The notes under the pieces: model-generated | Told to the model about the DNA's origin: nothing | Database searches by the model: none | Seen by the model: only the letters and a program-made list of their open reading frames with translations | Part shown: piece after piece, positions 43,661-56,400 of the stretch | Numbering within the stretch: the stretch's first letter is position 1 | Layout: each line of letters starts with the position of its first letter | DNA from: Brugia malayi | Lineage: Eukaryota > Nematoda > Chromadorea > Rhabditida > Onchocercidae | Assembly: GCF_000002995.4 (NCBI RefSeq) | Contig: NW_025062479.1 | Coordinates: forward strand, 8,919,721-8,983,720 | Reading direction: 5' to 3' | DNA length: 64,000 nt | Translations under genes and position numbers: made by a program

Positions 43661-45430
43661 CTATTGGTGGCTATGGGTGAAATTTATCATGTATTAACTG
43701 TGAACTAAGGACCGCTTCAGCAGGTTCCGCTCGAATTTTGCTTTTTTCATCTTTTCCTTGCATACTTCGCGTGTATTTTGATGTTCAAAAATTATTATGT
43801 CATGTTTTTAAAAGCGTTATGGTATCAACAGGCTTGTTTTTGATAGTGTTAATAAAAAGTGTGGACGTCATGGTTAGTTGAGCGAATAATATGTGACAGC
43901 TTAGGAATAATTGTTTTTCTAAGTTGTAAGGAAAGAGTTTCTTGTTGAAAACAGCACCATTTATTTCGTAATTCCGATGAAGTTGCACTCTGCGTAACAA
44001 TTTGTTCAAATAAGTTTCTTCAATAACTGTATGCAAAATCAGTTCCTTTAGTAAAAATTGAGATAATAATTAATACAAATTCGTCGGAAATTTCTGTTAT
44101 TCTCTAATGAAGAACACATTCTAGAAGCAAAACTTTACTTTACATTGCATAACTTTCAAATATTTTGTGAAATAAGTTCTAAATGACTAAGCTTTGTGGT
44201 ACGGATGGTCAGGATCAATTGACAAATTTTTATGTGCAAAATGGCTTCATTAGGATGGAAGATTTGTCGGTTATTTTTACATCATCACTGCCAGTATAGA
44301 ATAATAGAGTAATAATGTACTGTATGAACATGTTGTATAATTATCTGTGAAAGCCAAAACCGTTTATCAACACTAAGTGCCGTAGAAATGGGTTTTGGAA
44401 CATGGTAGTAAAAAAATATATATATATATATATATTTTATGAAACAGCGGTATTACTTATAGTTCATGCACATTGACTTCTGGAAACCTCCACACATCAG
44501 AAAAAAAAGATAATTTCCGTGCACATGTGTCCTATTGGCATAGTTCCCGATCTTTTCTTTAGCAGAAGTAGGGTGTGAGAAGAGGACGGACATGTGCTAT
44601 GATTCTTTATGGTATGGAAATTCGACAAGTGTTTGCAATTTTATGAAAATTATTGTATAAAATGAAGTTTTCCAGAGACGTGAGACTTATGAACGAAAGT
44701 TCCTTACACATTTTCTGCGTACGAGATGTTCAATACGCAAGGATTAAACTACATCAACAGAAAATCACACATTGAATGCTCGAACAAACCAAAATTCTTT
44801 AATCTGAAGTTTAAGTTATTATAATGGGAAGAAGATATATGCAAAAATGTCATTTTTTCCTTTTTGAATGCGAAAATTAATTGTAACTTTTGGCTACAAC
44901 ACTATCACCTATTTTCTTTTCCTTTCTATGTAATACTGTCTAACGGATTGTCGATAATCGAAATTTTGTTATACTAAATTATTTAATCTCGATCACAGCA
45001 GTATTTGAATTAATGTATATAAACTCTGAGTATCTTCCGCAAGATTTTTCAAACTTGAGCTTTCAAGAAAATTAGGAGTGATTTGCTAAGGAATTTGTAT
45101 ATGGTGTACGACTGTTGAGAATGATAACAGAGCAAGTAGTGCAAAACTTGTAATAGTGCATTGTTGTGTAGAGTATTTCTGCATGCCCCTCTGGTGAAGC
45201 TTATATCAGGTGGCAGTTGTTTGCTAGGAGTTAGAAATTCTCGACAATTTTCAGTTTTCACTGATTAACAGAAGAGAAGGAGTGCAGTTGATCCATCATC
45301 CATTTAGCCAACACTCAGAGGAAAGAAAGCAAGCTTCAAACAGTTACGTTCATCGTGAACTCATCCTGTGTTTGTGTCTATCTCTGTTTGTGTTTGTCAA
45401 TTGAATTCGAAGATCTGCGATAATTGGACA
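43661..45430. other. Intergenic
   Basis: AT-rich, with AATAAA motifs soon after the tafazzin stop and a short AT dinucleotide repeat at 44416-44435. Small open frames on both strands (43800-44036, 45049-45261 on the minus strand) show no domain or splice support. Confidence 0.5.
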
Positions 45431-45601
45431 ATGGCGCCTCCTGCATCGCGTAAACAAAGTATTGTTGAAGCTGCCGAAAAAACTTTTGATAAGAATACTC
45501 TTATTCTTATTGTTAATCTACTTATCCTCGTTGTACTCACCAGCCTCCTCTATATGGTGGCAACTTCTGCTATGGCTTCATCCAGAAGAGATGAGCATTA
45601 G
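45431..45601 (+). CDS. Small single-pass membrane protein, 56 residues
   Basis: Intronless frame from ATG at 45431 to TAG at 45601. A hydrophilic N-terminus (MAPPASRKQSIVEAAEKTFD) is followed by a clean transmembrane helix (LILIVNLLILVVLTSLLYMV) and a short charged tail ending RRDEH. The layout is that of small integral membrane or sarcolipin-like peptides, but no named family is recognised. Hydrophilic head, one span and charged tail in a single short frame make a chance frame unlikely. Start chosen as the only ATG before the helix. An AATAAA follows about 75 bases past the stop. Topology and role are unknown. Confidence 0.6.
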   Translation: MAPPASRKQSIVEAAEKTFDKNTLILIVNLLILVVLTSLLYMVATSAMASSRRDEH

Positions 45602-47550
45602 CTCAATGGTAAGTTGTTCAGCTTTTTATTTATATTTTGATACTTCTTGCCGTCTCTGTTTTCTTGAGATGTTTCAATAAAAATAACCGTTCAAGTTGAG
45701 TTATATATCAATTTCTGAATCATTAAAATATGTTTAAGGTCACTGACTTTTCAATTAAATAAGTATGGTTTTGGAATGGATAAACTGTTATCAGGATTAT
45801 TGAAAAGCTTATTTCTGATTGTGATAATACTAGACATTCCCAGACATAAACTGTCAGGAAGTTGTCTATAATGTTATTCCTAATACGCTAATTCTTAATT
45901 AGTAAATAATTAAACTGAATGTTTTACGTCCAAAAATGCTTAAATTAGTGTTAAGCTGTCCTTCCTTATCATCAGCTTTGAGGCAATGTCGAAATAAAAT
46001 GAAACGGTTACTTTTATTACTCCAGATGTTTAAACAGGTACAAAGTTATTGTCATTGGACTGTTAGTTAAGGTTATTGATTGTTGATTAACGAATAATTA
46101 AACGGAAGTTCTACGTCCAAAATACGCTAATTTTCTAAGCCATTATGGGCTATTAATTCAACAAGGTCGTGTAGGCATAAAAAATATCTTCCTGCTTGAG
46201 AATACTCTAATGAATCACTTCAAGATTTTTCTTTTTGAATCGCTAAGAATAACCAACTCTTGACATATCAGATCACATTGCATGGATCTCATCTACGAAT
46301 GAACACTAACAGTGGAGCGATACACTGTTATGTGGTATAATCTGGTAGTTAATGTTTTCAAAACAGATTAACTTCAGCTGACTTTTACGTACAAATCCCT
46401 TCCATTTGCTTAACAAATCAAACAAAACACATGAAACAATTTGAACAACGGCTAATTAATCTGTGGAGTTGGTATCACTTTCTTTAGCTCACTAAGACCT
46501 CTTCAAATGTATTTCAAAAATGTAATTTATCGCACTATAATACAGTAGTAGAACCTTTGAGGGTCAATGCATCGTCATTCTACATCGTCATTTGAGGGTC
46601 AATGCATCGAATGGAAATTGCGACAATATTTCTTATTCCGCTTCATAATGAAAAATGAATATAACGGATGACAATGTACTTTATGCTTGGCCTTAATAAA
46701 AACGTGGAAAGGATTAACGCTTTTAAGTGTTTTAGTCATAAAAAGTCCTATCACTTAGTGCAATGAGTTCAGCAACAATTTCAATAAACTCTGAAAATTT
46801 AAATTTACAACATCAGTGTAAAGGCAAGTGCTTGCGCTTGTCTATCGATATTTGCTAGTAGCAAGCATAAGGAAAAAAAAGTACCAACTATTAAGATTTC
46901 ATTGTAATAACTTCTTAGTTATTTTTTCCATAATTTTATTGGATGTCTATTTCATTTTCATTCTTGTTTCCGTGTAAAAGTAACACAAACATTCATGGAA
47001 ATTCCTTACTAATTTACCAATTTATGCTTAGACCATTCCCATCCACAATTTCAAAATTTTTAATAATTTGAGTTGGACAAACAGTCTGTAATTTTGATCT
47101 CCAAATTGTTCAGCATACAAATCAGAAAGATCTCTCTTATTTTGTGATTTGCTCTATTTTGTAGCCACCTTACGTCTTTTCACGCTCGTCTACCAGATTA
47201 CCTATACTCCATATTCTTTCATTGCACTTTTTTTAAAAATTATCTACTATGATTTGTGTTGATCAATACAAAGTCATAAATTTCAACCAAGTTTAGCAGA
47301 ATACTGGTAAATTTAATTTATATACAGGATAGGAACGTTTATACATTGGAACCATATAGGAACTTTGGGCATTATGCAAGATAATGATTCCAAAGCTATC
47401 ATGATGATGGTGATAATCAGTTATTAAGATGAATATGAAGTCAGATTAAACGAGAAGAGAAAAAAAGCAAAGGCACAATACCTGCTTAGTAAGTTAAGAA
47501 AGTAAAGACGTAAATATGTTTCAGGGATATGTTGCATTAATGTTTACACT
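45602..47550. other. Intergenic
   Basis: Between the small membrane protein (+) and PEX2 (-). No exon recognised on either strand. It contains a short direct repeat at 46556-46609 (19-base unit, 35-base spacing) and otherwise AT-rich unique sequence. Confidence 0.5.
46556..46609. repeat. Short direct repeat, 19-bp unit
   Basis: TTTGAGGGTCAATGCATCG occurs at 46556-46574 and again at 46591-46609; the intervening bases also repeat CATCGTCATT, so the whole is a local duplication with 35-base period. Confidence 0.9.
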
Positions 47551-49210
47551 TTACAAATTTCGGTTCGACAGTTGTAGAAAACGGAAACAATCTGATTTCG
47601 TAACGCTTCCACATACTGCACAAAACGGTTCGATGTGATAACATGTATAGCAGGAAATATGTCCACAGCTAATATTCTTCACCGGTATCACAACTCTCTG
47701 TTGACATTGTGTGCATAATGTTCCTGATAGATCTGCGTGTTCATCATCTCTTTTAGATCTTGTTGTTTTCCAAAGACAGTTCTTGAGTGAAATCAAAAAA
47801 ACCATAAGATCTCGAAATACACACCACATGAGTTTTCGATTGAGTGTTTCGAAATTCAATAAACCTGAATAAGTTGAAATTTTAACAGAAAATTTCCCAA
47901 ACTTCGTAGATTAAATATTCCTGAATAAGAGCACATATTTGTTGACTTCGTAATACTAATAAATAGCATGTGAAAACTATTTCCTCAGTGTTCTGATTTA
48001 AATTCAAGTCATTTTCTTTGTGCCATAAATTACTTCTTTAAAGCGTCTTTTATCCTAAGCTTCAGTCTCACTCATACTTCTTTCTTTTTGGTTCACTTAA
48101 GAGATGATATACAAGTAATTGTAAACTAATATCCTCATATTTCCGACGTATTTGTAGATTAAATTACTAATTGCGGCTAAGAGAAAAGCATTTTGTTTTC
48201 CCAAGTACTTCAACTTATAATAGCAATTTCGGTGCAAATATTTTCAGAACATAGGAGCCGAATTGTATTTCTTAATTTCTAGGTAGAATTTAACATGTTT
48301 CCTATGTATTATCGAGACGTTTAATAAACAGATTAATATCGTGAAACAGCCTTCATTTATCTTCGGAATTCCTTACCATTACAACATTTTCAATAAATAT
48401 TTACATTACTTCATTAGTGAGTGACAAAGGGATCTTTCGCCGTAGTTATTCTAATTTATACAATAGAATAATATAATCTACCGTTCACATAAACACCATT
48501 TTTCGATAGAAATTTAAGATATTGATAAAACAAATTTCTTTTGCCAGTTGACACATTTATTATGACTATTTTTAAGGGTCAAAACTACTTTATTTTCCCC
48601 GCCAAAAAATTTAACAAACAGATATTACCGTACCAAGTGTTTCTTTCGGCACAACTTTCAAGCGCGTGATTCTTTCCGTAAGATTCTGATAACCACCTTT
48701 ATGATAAAAATGCAGAAGTTGTAAAAGATTTGCTAGGCGACAAATAGCGGTCATCTTATATATCCATCTCATATTGTGACTAGACCAGGAAAGCAAACAG
48801 TTGTGCATGTAAGGTGCCAGGATTGAAAGTATGAAATGAACAATTTTTTGCCATTTAGATAACTGGTCCAAGTTATATCCTGGTGAATATTTCAGTAGAT
48901 CATTAACAATATTTTAAGGAGTTAAACCATTCCACAAATTTAATGCTTAGAAATATGAGTTCTAGTAATAAAAAAAAATTTAATAACAATGAAAAACGCG
49001 GTGCAGAGAGAACTAACCTCTCTTTAGCTGGTTAAACCATAGAAACATATCGATGAATAAGAGAACTTCATTATGGATTCTTTCCAATTTGATGACCACT
49101 GGTAAGGGAAATTTACTTTTCCAATCCTTGAAGCTATTTTCTGCAGCCTGGCGTATGGCTTTGTTCATCCTATGATGGTCAAGACTAGCAACTCTTGCTG
49201 TAATTTCCAT
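47551..49210 (-). CDS. pex2: Peroxin PEX2, RING-type E3 ligase of the peroxisomal importer
   Basis: PEX2 with PEX10 and PEX12 forms the membrane retrotranslocation/ubiquitin-ligase complex that recycles PEX5. Three exons: 49210-49018, 48879-48634, 47864-47551; 250 residues, phases closed. N-terminus: RVASLDHHRMNKAIRQAAEN, matching the conserved R-x-S-Q-L-D-A-x-x-L-N-K-A start of PEX2. Middle: membrane helices, then NLLQLLHFYHKGGYQNLTER, the PEX2 loop, and NFETLNRKLMWCVFRDL. C-terminal RING: CTQCQQ, SCGHISCYTCYH and FCAVCG supply the Cys/His ligands in C3HC4 order. Somewhat shorter than human PEX2 (305). The RING and the TER-loop make the family call secure against PEX10 and PEX12. Confidence 0.9.
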
Positions 49211-49790
49211 CTATCACCGAATCGATGTCGAGCGTTTCCTGAGTGCACTTAAATCTCGGAACATCCCAAAACAATTCCAACCAAATGAGAAAATTCTGGA
49301 ACTGAATCAGATCGCCTACTAAAATACACGTAATATTGAATAATACAACAAATGACCATACCTGCACCATACCAATGAAACAAAATAAGACATGTGCGAA
49401 AACTCAAGAACAAAGTCAAATACTGTAATGCTGACCAGTCCTAGCAAGCGAACCCGCGCACGATGCTGAACTATTAATTGCCTTAATGCCTTGGAACATT
49501 TATCCCAGAAATTAATGTTAGTACGAAACTTGAGAACCGACCAACTGTCCTTCAAGTGATATGTGAAGATATCATGAATGATGTGACGGAATTTATACAC
49601 CCATAGTTTTTTATCCATGCCTTTATAAGAACTTTATATGAAATAGGTTTAAAAATTGTACAATGTTGGAATAATACCACCATTAGGCACTGAATGGTCG
49701 CTTCAACTTCGTACAGTCTTCTATCAAAAAAAAAAAGACATGAATTTACTCGTGACATGCTAAATACACCTCCATAAAATGACACTTACA
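49185..49790 (-). CDS. Unidentified open region overlapping the PEX2 start
   Basis: Two overlapping minus-strand frames are open here. The longer, 49618-49319, reads MDKKLWVYKFRHIIHDIFTY and RALVQHRARV-type basic sequence (LRQLIVQHRARVRLLGLVSI) and could be spliced at 49381 to a stretch ending at 49185 (FLIWLELFWDVPRFKCTQET), inside PEX2 exon 1. A second frame, from an acceptor near 49731, reads RLYEVEATIQCLMVVLFQHC. I do not recognise a family, and the pieces do not join cleanly. It could be a gene just upstream of PEX2 in the same orientation, a decayed copy of one, or chance. Confidence 0.25.
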
Positions 49791-49996
49791 AATTAATAAC
49801 TGGTCAATTGTGAGTAAAGCTAAGCAAACTGAACCGACGACCAAATGTTAAACTAATTAAATCAGCAAAGGTCAACTGAGAAAAGTGACAGATGGACTTC
49901 GAAAGGAATGCTTATCAATTAAATTTTGTTGTTACAAGCGAATGACTCTGTCTTTTAGATACAATATTTAAAACGATATTCAAATTAGAAATGTTA

Positions 49997-52487
49997 TCAT
50001 CGACCAAACTGATTAGCATTATAAGCCTCGAGATCATAGAATGAAGCTTTAATAGAACGACCACCAAAAAACCGTCCATTCAAATCAACGAATGCTTTTA
50101 TAGCTTGACCTACGTTCGTAAATTCGATGAATATGCGAACTGCCTCATCATCACTGGCTTGAAGAAGCTGAAAATAAGTGTGTATGAATTGCCGTGAATA
50201 ATTACAACACTGCCATAATTCCACAAAAAATTTTGCACATTTCACCATTTGTTCTTAAATTAGTATTTTATGAACTAAGTATGGGAAAAATCATCTATAT
50301 TGCTCTGGACCCACATCAGAGGATGAACGTAAAATTGTGTACCATCCCATATTATATGATATTCAAAGATGAATGTACCAAATTAATAAGTAAAATCAAC
50401 AAAGAATATAACTTCTGGAGAATTCTACATGAGTTTATTTTTACATGAGTTTTTTTTTTATGCTACGGTTTCACGCTACCTGCTTCAAATACAGCTGGAG
50501 GACGTCCTTTTTCTTTGGAACAAAAACATACCCTGAAAATGACAACTTTATTCACTTGTCCATATTTTTTCATCTCATCTTTCACTTCTGGCTCCAATTG
50601 ATCATCAATTTCATCTGGACTGACCATATTCTAAAAACTTCAATAATGAAGCTGCACTGACGACCCAATCAATATTAAGCAAACAGTCAAGTTATTCAAT
50701 TGCTTTTTTTTTAAACAAAAGGGAATATTCAATAATCACTAGATCGCAAAGTTTAAATTTTTATTCCATTCTTCCTCTATGTTGACCAGAAAAATTGTTA
50801 AGCTGCATTAAAATTATTACAATATACATAGTGATAAAGTAGTTAGTGGAATACAGGGTATTATGCAGAGTATTCTTCAGCTGGTTTAGAAAATTTTAAT
50901 ATACATACCCGCAGCAAGAGTATGCGCGATGACTGCTTTAAGGCTTCAGTCATATTTGCAGCAGGTGTTGCATTTATGGTTGGCAATGGCGGCGGCGAAG
51001 CAGATATTTCAGCTGTAAAACTAGTGAACATTTAGAAAACTCATTCCAGAAACAAAAAATTTTGCAGAAACATAAGTCGGCTGGTACAGATCACATCTTA
51101 TATATTATCTGAAACAAACCTCGGGTATTTAGTTCGTGTTCATTCACTATTACCCCTGAATTTTTCCCTAATCTCTCAACCTTTAAAGCCGTGCTCATCC
51201 CCTGACCAGAACGTCCCAAACCTGCGCCTTCCTGAAAAAAAGCTTATGAAATACCACTGTTCAACGCGAACAGTACACATTAATTAATGAATAGTAAAAA
51301 TTCCAAATTTTCAGCTAACAAATATATAACAAAAATGGATAATATTAATTCCCCGTACCAGTATGGTTAAAAAAACTCTTTTGTACCTTGTAACCAAATT
51401 TGGACATAATGTTAGCAGCAACCCCCAGCCCTTTTCCAGCACCAAATGATGGTATAAATGACGGTGGTGGCATTTCAGAAGCCGTATTACCAGCATCAGG
51501 TGTTGCTAGTGATTCAACTTTACTGTCTTCTTCCATGAGAATTTTGGGTGGTGCAATTGCTGCTCCCGCTGTACGTTTTGCAATTTCTTCCTGATGTTCC
51601 CTGAAAAAGAAAATCCAAATATCGACTAAGGTTTTCAAAGAATGAATTTATAATTCCTATTCTACAAATATGAAAAAAAAAAAAAAAAAAAAAAGCACAG
51701 AAAGCACAATATGCGGCATACCTGCTTAATCTTTCCGCAATTTCTTTTGCAATTTTTTCCTTTGCTTTCCTCTCATCCATCTTTTGTTTATGTTTGGCGT
51801 AATCGGTTGGAGCTGTAGGGTTGTATTCATCTTCAACTAGAATTTCACCAAAAAGAAATACCTAAAAGTATTTTGAGTAATGAATTGTTGAATTATAAAA
51901 ATTAATGATTTAGCAGTTCAATCAATTTTAGTTGCATATTCTTAATGGAATATACCTTGTCTTCTTTCAGTGCTTTGGGTATAAATGAAAGCGGTGGTCC
52001 ATCACCTAAAGGCATTGCTTTATGAGGCTTCAAAAAAGTGGTATTCGAAGGACGATTTTTTGCAGATAAGTCAACAACAGGTGTAACCACACTTCTCTGA
52101 AAAAAAAATGTAGTTCTTATTTCAAGGGTGCTACGCCTCCAGTAACACATCAATCTCCAAGAAACACAAACCTGCTGGCCCAGTTGTGTTTTCTTAATAT
52201 GTATCTGTGACTGAAGAAGTCTCAAACCAGATGGAAGACCTAAAATGCTTTTTGCAAATAAACTAAAGCTATATATAAGCATATTACAATACAGGAAAAA
52301 AGACGCCGCATTACATAACACACTAAAGACCAGTATAGAAAATGACGCTGTAAAAAACGGCGTAAAAAGAAGCACGGATATAAACCATTTCAGTTAATTC
52401 AATCAATGAAAAACCTTTTTTAGGTGAGCGGCTATCGTCTCCCTTTTCATGGACCGGATCTTCGCCGAATATATCGTAAAGCGACAT
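49997..52487 (-). CDS. rbm17: RBM17/SPF45 splicing factor (G-patch and UHM)
   Basis: RBM17/SPF45 binds U2AF-homology ligand motifs of SF3B1 and U2AF2 and acts in 3' splice-site choice. Nine exons: 52487-52415, 52239-52172, 52096-51956, 51861-51722, 51600-51387, 51231-51120, 51012-50909, 50630-50532, 50167-49997; 373 residues, phases closed. N-terminus MSLYDIFGED, then GLPSGLRLLQSQIHIKKTQL. A Lys/Glu-rich coil follows (KMDERKAKEKIAKEIAERLS), then GAAIAPP, the conserved patch of the family. G-patch: ANIMSKFGYK joined to EGAGLGRSGQGMSTALK. UHM: MVSPDEIDDQLEPEVKDEM, SDDEAVRIFIEFTNVGQAIK and LNGRFFGGRSIKASFYDLE, with the RXF motif present as RFF. Length and order match human RBM17 (401). Confidence 0.95.
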
Positions 52488-53478
52488 GTTCTTGATAAAA
52501 TTTCACCAAATAATTTCAAAAAAGTCTTAACTTGCAAGTAAATGAGCTTTATTTTTGTTTTTAGCAGTATTTTTCCCTTCAGTAAGTTGGAAATTTCGGC
52601 ATCTGAAAAAAAAATCACGTGCTAGCTAGAAAGTTGTATGCTAATCAAAAAATATCAGACGCTTTCTGAATAACTGAAAAGAAAAGGAAACAGGAAGAGA
52701 CAACAAACAATCCACCTGTAACAACTGATATCAGTATTTCCCACAAACGATTTGAAATATATATTAATGTAGTGAAAAACCAAATGCACACCCATCTAGT
52801 AATTCTGTGGCAGCGTCGGACAAGTCATGAAGTACCAGGTATTAATGCGGCCAAAAGGCTGAAAGAAAAAAGTAGGTGAGAGGTTGGCATGCGGTGGAGT
52901 TCGTCGTTAAACATTGTTCGAAATTTTTCATCAAACTATGAGTTCCCGGGAATTCTGAGATGGAGTATAGTCGACATGTTATATTGAATGATTCGAAAAT
53001 AGATCAAAGATTAGATGAGAACTGCACCATATACAACAAAAGCACTTTCTCAATCTTTATTTTCACTTGTAATAACAGTGATTACAGCATTGTAAGATGC
53101 GAAGCATTCAGTAAGCAATACTTCATATAACCGATGAATAATTTTCCGAATTTAGGAATATTTTATTGGTTTTATCTGCTAATCAATTGTTCAAGTAACC
53201 AATAAATTATTAAATTGGAAATGCAATATTCGATTTTTTCTTTTTTTCATTTCTTGCAACTCCCAATGATCGAAAAGGATGGACCAGCAAGTTCCTCAAC
53301 CTTAATGAATTAGCCATACTTGACGTGCGACAGCCTTGAGACTACCATCCTGAATGTTCTATCCTTCCTGTGATCTCATGGTTGTATATTATTTGCGTAA
53401 ATACAAATTTAATATTAAACCTTCCTTCTCGTGTTCGGGATTGGTCAAGAAGATAATGATATAATAATTAAAATATTC
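52488..53478. other. Intergenic between the CNG channel and RBM17
   Basis: About 1 kb between the channel stop and the RBM17 start, both on the minus strand. Holds the channel 3' untranslated region and the RBM17 promoter. No coding exon seen. Confidence 0.5.
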
Positions 53479-56400
53479 TTAGTGCTTATACTTTATGACA
53501 AACTGCCTTCTCATTTTTTGTCTTTCACATTTTGTTTTATACGCGCTTTCAAGTCTAGTGAGTCGCTGCTTGAAATCCAATGACATATTCTGCAAAATGA
53601 TTTATTTTGCAAGTTTTTCAAAGAAGTTTTTGATAAAGATGTCTTGGTGATAAAAATGAAAGGAATTCACTTAAACGGCAAGGATAAATATTGGTTTTTG
53701 GAACTAGTTTCTGTTGGCATTACCACATGAATATTTCGTTTTATAGCTTTGACTGATTCTAGAAATTGGAAGGCTTACATCAAGAAGCTCATATAATCGA
53801 GTGATTTCGTCACTAAGTGCGTTAATTGTCCCTGCAATTCCGTCAAGCTGTTCTTCCAATATTGAAGTGCTACCATAAACTTTTTGTGCATTAATTATTG
53901 TGTTATTCCAAAAGCCATCGTCTCGAAGCATCTTTATCGCTGAAGATTTCCTTTTTTGCGCGAATTATGAGTTTATTTTATGCTTTGCATGATTGTTGGA
54001 CTAAAGAAGAAGATAGTTTGTTATAATTTATCAAAAACGACCTTCTAACCTTTCTGTGTTAAATTTCGTCGTGCTAGAGGATATTCTTGCAAAACATCGT
54101 TTACATCTTCCTGGCGTAGAATGTAAACATCAGTGTATCCAACTGAACGAATTGCCATCGTATGCTTTTTACCACCACATTTTCCAGATAAATTAAGAAT
54201 GGCCAACTGACCAAAAACTGCACCTTCCTTTAGGATTCCAAGAATAACTTTGCCATCGTCACTAACACAATTAAGTTGTCCACGCTTCACAATATACATT
54301 TCCTACAGAAGTACGATTAATTCTATTATTTAATTATTTATATAAGCAGGACTAAAATCACTTGAAATTATTATATTTCTGCCAAAGAAGATTTTATTAT
54401 AATGACCCATACTCGAGCCAGTTCACCGCGACGACAAATATAGTCATTTGGACCGAAAAGCTGAAATTTCAATCGAAGAATTAGGTCGTAGAGTAATCCT
54501 TGTTCACAGTCCTAAATAGAATTATTTTAGTATGATGCAACTTTGAAATATAATAAAATTAAAATAAAGCGAATGCTCCCGTTTTTTGTGATGGCAGTGA
54601 AATTTCTGGATAAAATCCAGAATAACCTCCTAAATTATTATTTCTAAATTATTTTCGAATGTTTTGTCTTCAGTTTTTTCTCTGAGGGTAAGAATAAATT
54701 CCTGTTCACCTGAAGTAATTCTACGTGTTGTAACGTAACCATATGTAAATGTATTGCCAATTGACCATGCAACTTTCTAGGTAATCCGTCTAGAAGTGCC
54801 TGAAATAACGTCACAAAGATGCGTGAGATTTTAATGGTCAATAAGCAAGAAATAAGAATAGAAATTACAGTTTCATCTTTGGAGATTCCTTGATCATGGA
54901 TGTAGTCGCAACAGTTCAGAACCCGTTTCTGAATATCTGAGTCCACCTTCCTAAATATTAAAGATATAAATAATTGCACATACTTTTATATGAAAGCTCT
55001 GAACACATCTCATCATTGAAGCAAGAAATAAGAATTACAATTTCATCATTGGTAATTAACATCACAGAAAGTAAATACCTATAATTCATGTAAAATTTAA
55101 TGCCATCCAGAATCTCCTGAAATTCGGACTTTTCTTTGTTCATTGTTGATATGATACTGCCGACAGATCCAACAATTACGGCAAAAATTAACAAACCGAT
55201 TAGCGTGTCGATAACTTCAAGAGCATCTTCGAGTGAACTCATTGGATAAGGCTAAAAGTTACCGTCAACTTACCACATAGATTTCTAACCAATCATACAT
55301 TTCTGAATTTATTACCCAAAGTAAAAATTAAATCAAACTTTTAAAGAAAAAATGGAAAAAATGACAAAACTGTGATCCTAAAATGCTTGTACAATGATAT
55401 CCTAAAAAGTTTCATAACATCGAACAATTCCTTAAAACTAATCTCTAGTATATCAATCGATTAACCACTTAAGGTGCAGTACTAACTACTTCACTTAAAC
55501 ACTATCTATAAAAAAGATGCCACAAGATTGACTGCTCAAGCCTAAAAAATAATAAAATAGAGTTACAAAATCAAGAAGAGGTTAAAACCTGTTGTCCTTT
55601 CGTTGTCAATGTTAGTGATGACCAATAAATTGACAATGCATATTCTTTACTGAAGTTTGGAAATTTCAGTACTTTTGACCTGAAGTATGCAAATTTGAAT
55701 TTGTTGTAAGCTAGATAATTGTTAAAAGCTACATGTACCTCACTCGACGAAAAGCATAGCTAAAAAGTTTCTAAAAAGAAACTAATGATGTACCTATTTC
55801 TCCAGTACTGCATCATTTCGTCAATATATTCAAGGCGATTGTTCACATTTCTATCTGTCTCATTAAAACTGCAACTTGTCGAATCACTTATTTGTAAAAA
55901 TGTATTACATTTCGGGATCACTGGATCCGCGATTTTCGTATAAGTGAACTGCCATGCATCAGGATCTTCACCTGAATGAATTATTCTAACTGTTGGAACA
56001 CTTGGACTATCAGATAATATTTCAAGCAGCTATTTTATTGAGCTCATAATCTAACTGTCCAAAAAAAAAAAGTATTGCCGGGTTCATTTAAATAAAACTT
56101 TGAAACAATCAAATGATTAAACATACTGTAAATACCACTTGTAACACTGATTAAGAAATATGCAGCAGCATTCCAGTGAAACAGCACAACACATGTCATT
56201 ATGAGGACGAATATTTTGAATGCGTTTGGCCAATTTGTGCGGATTTCAGTACGATCAATAAAATAATTGAAACGATACGATTTCAGCAAACGATTAAGGC
56301 GCACCAACGATATATCACCGCGATAAATTAATAGAGCATCAAATGGAAATATGCTACCAATATCCAACCAAAAATTATAACTGAAATATGAGAATTTTAA

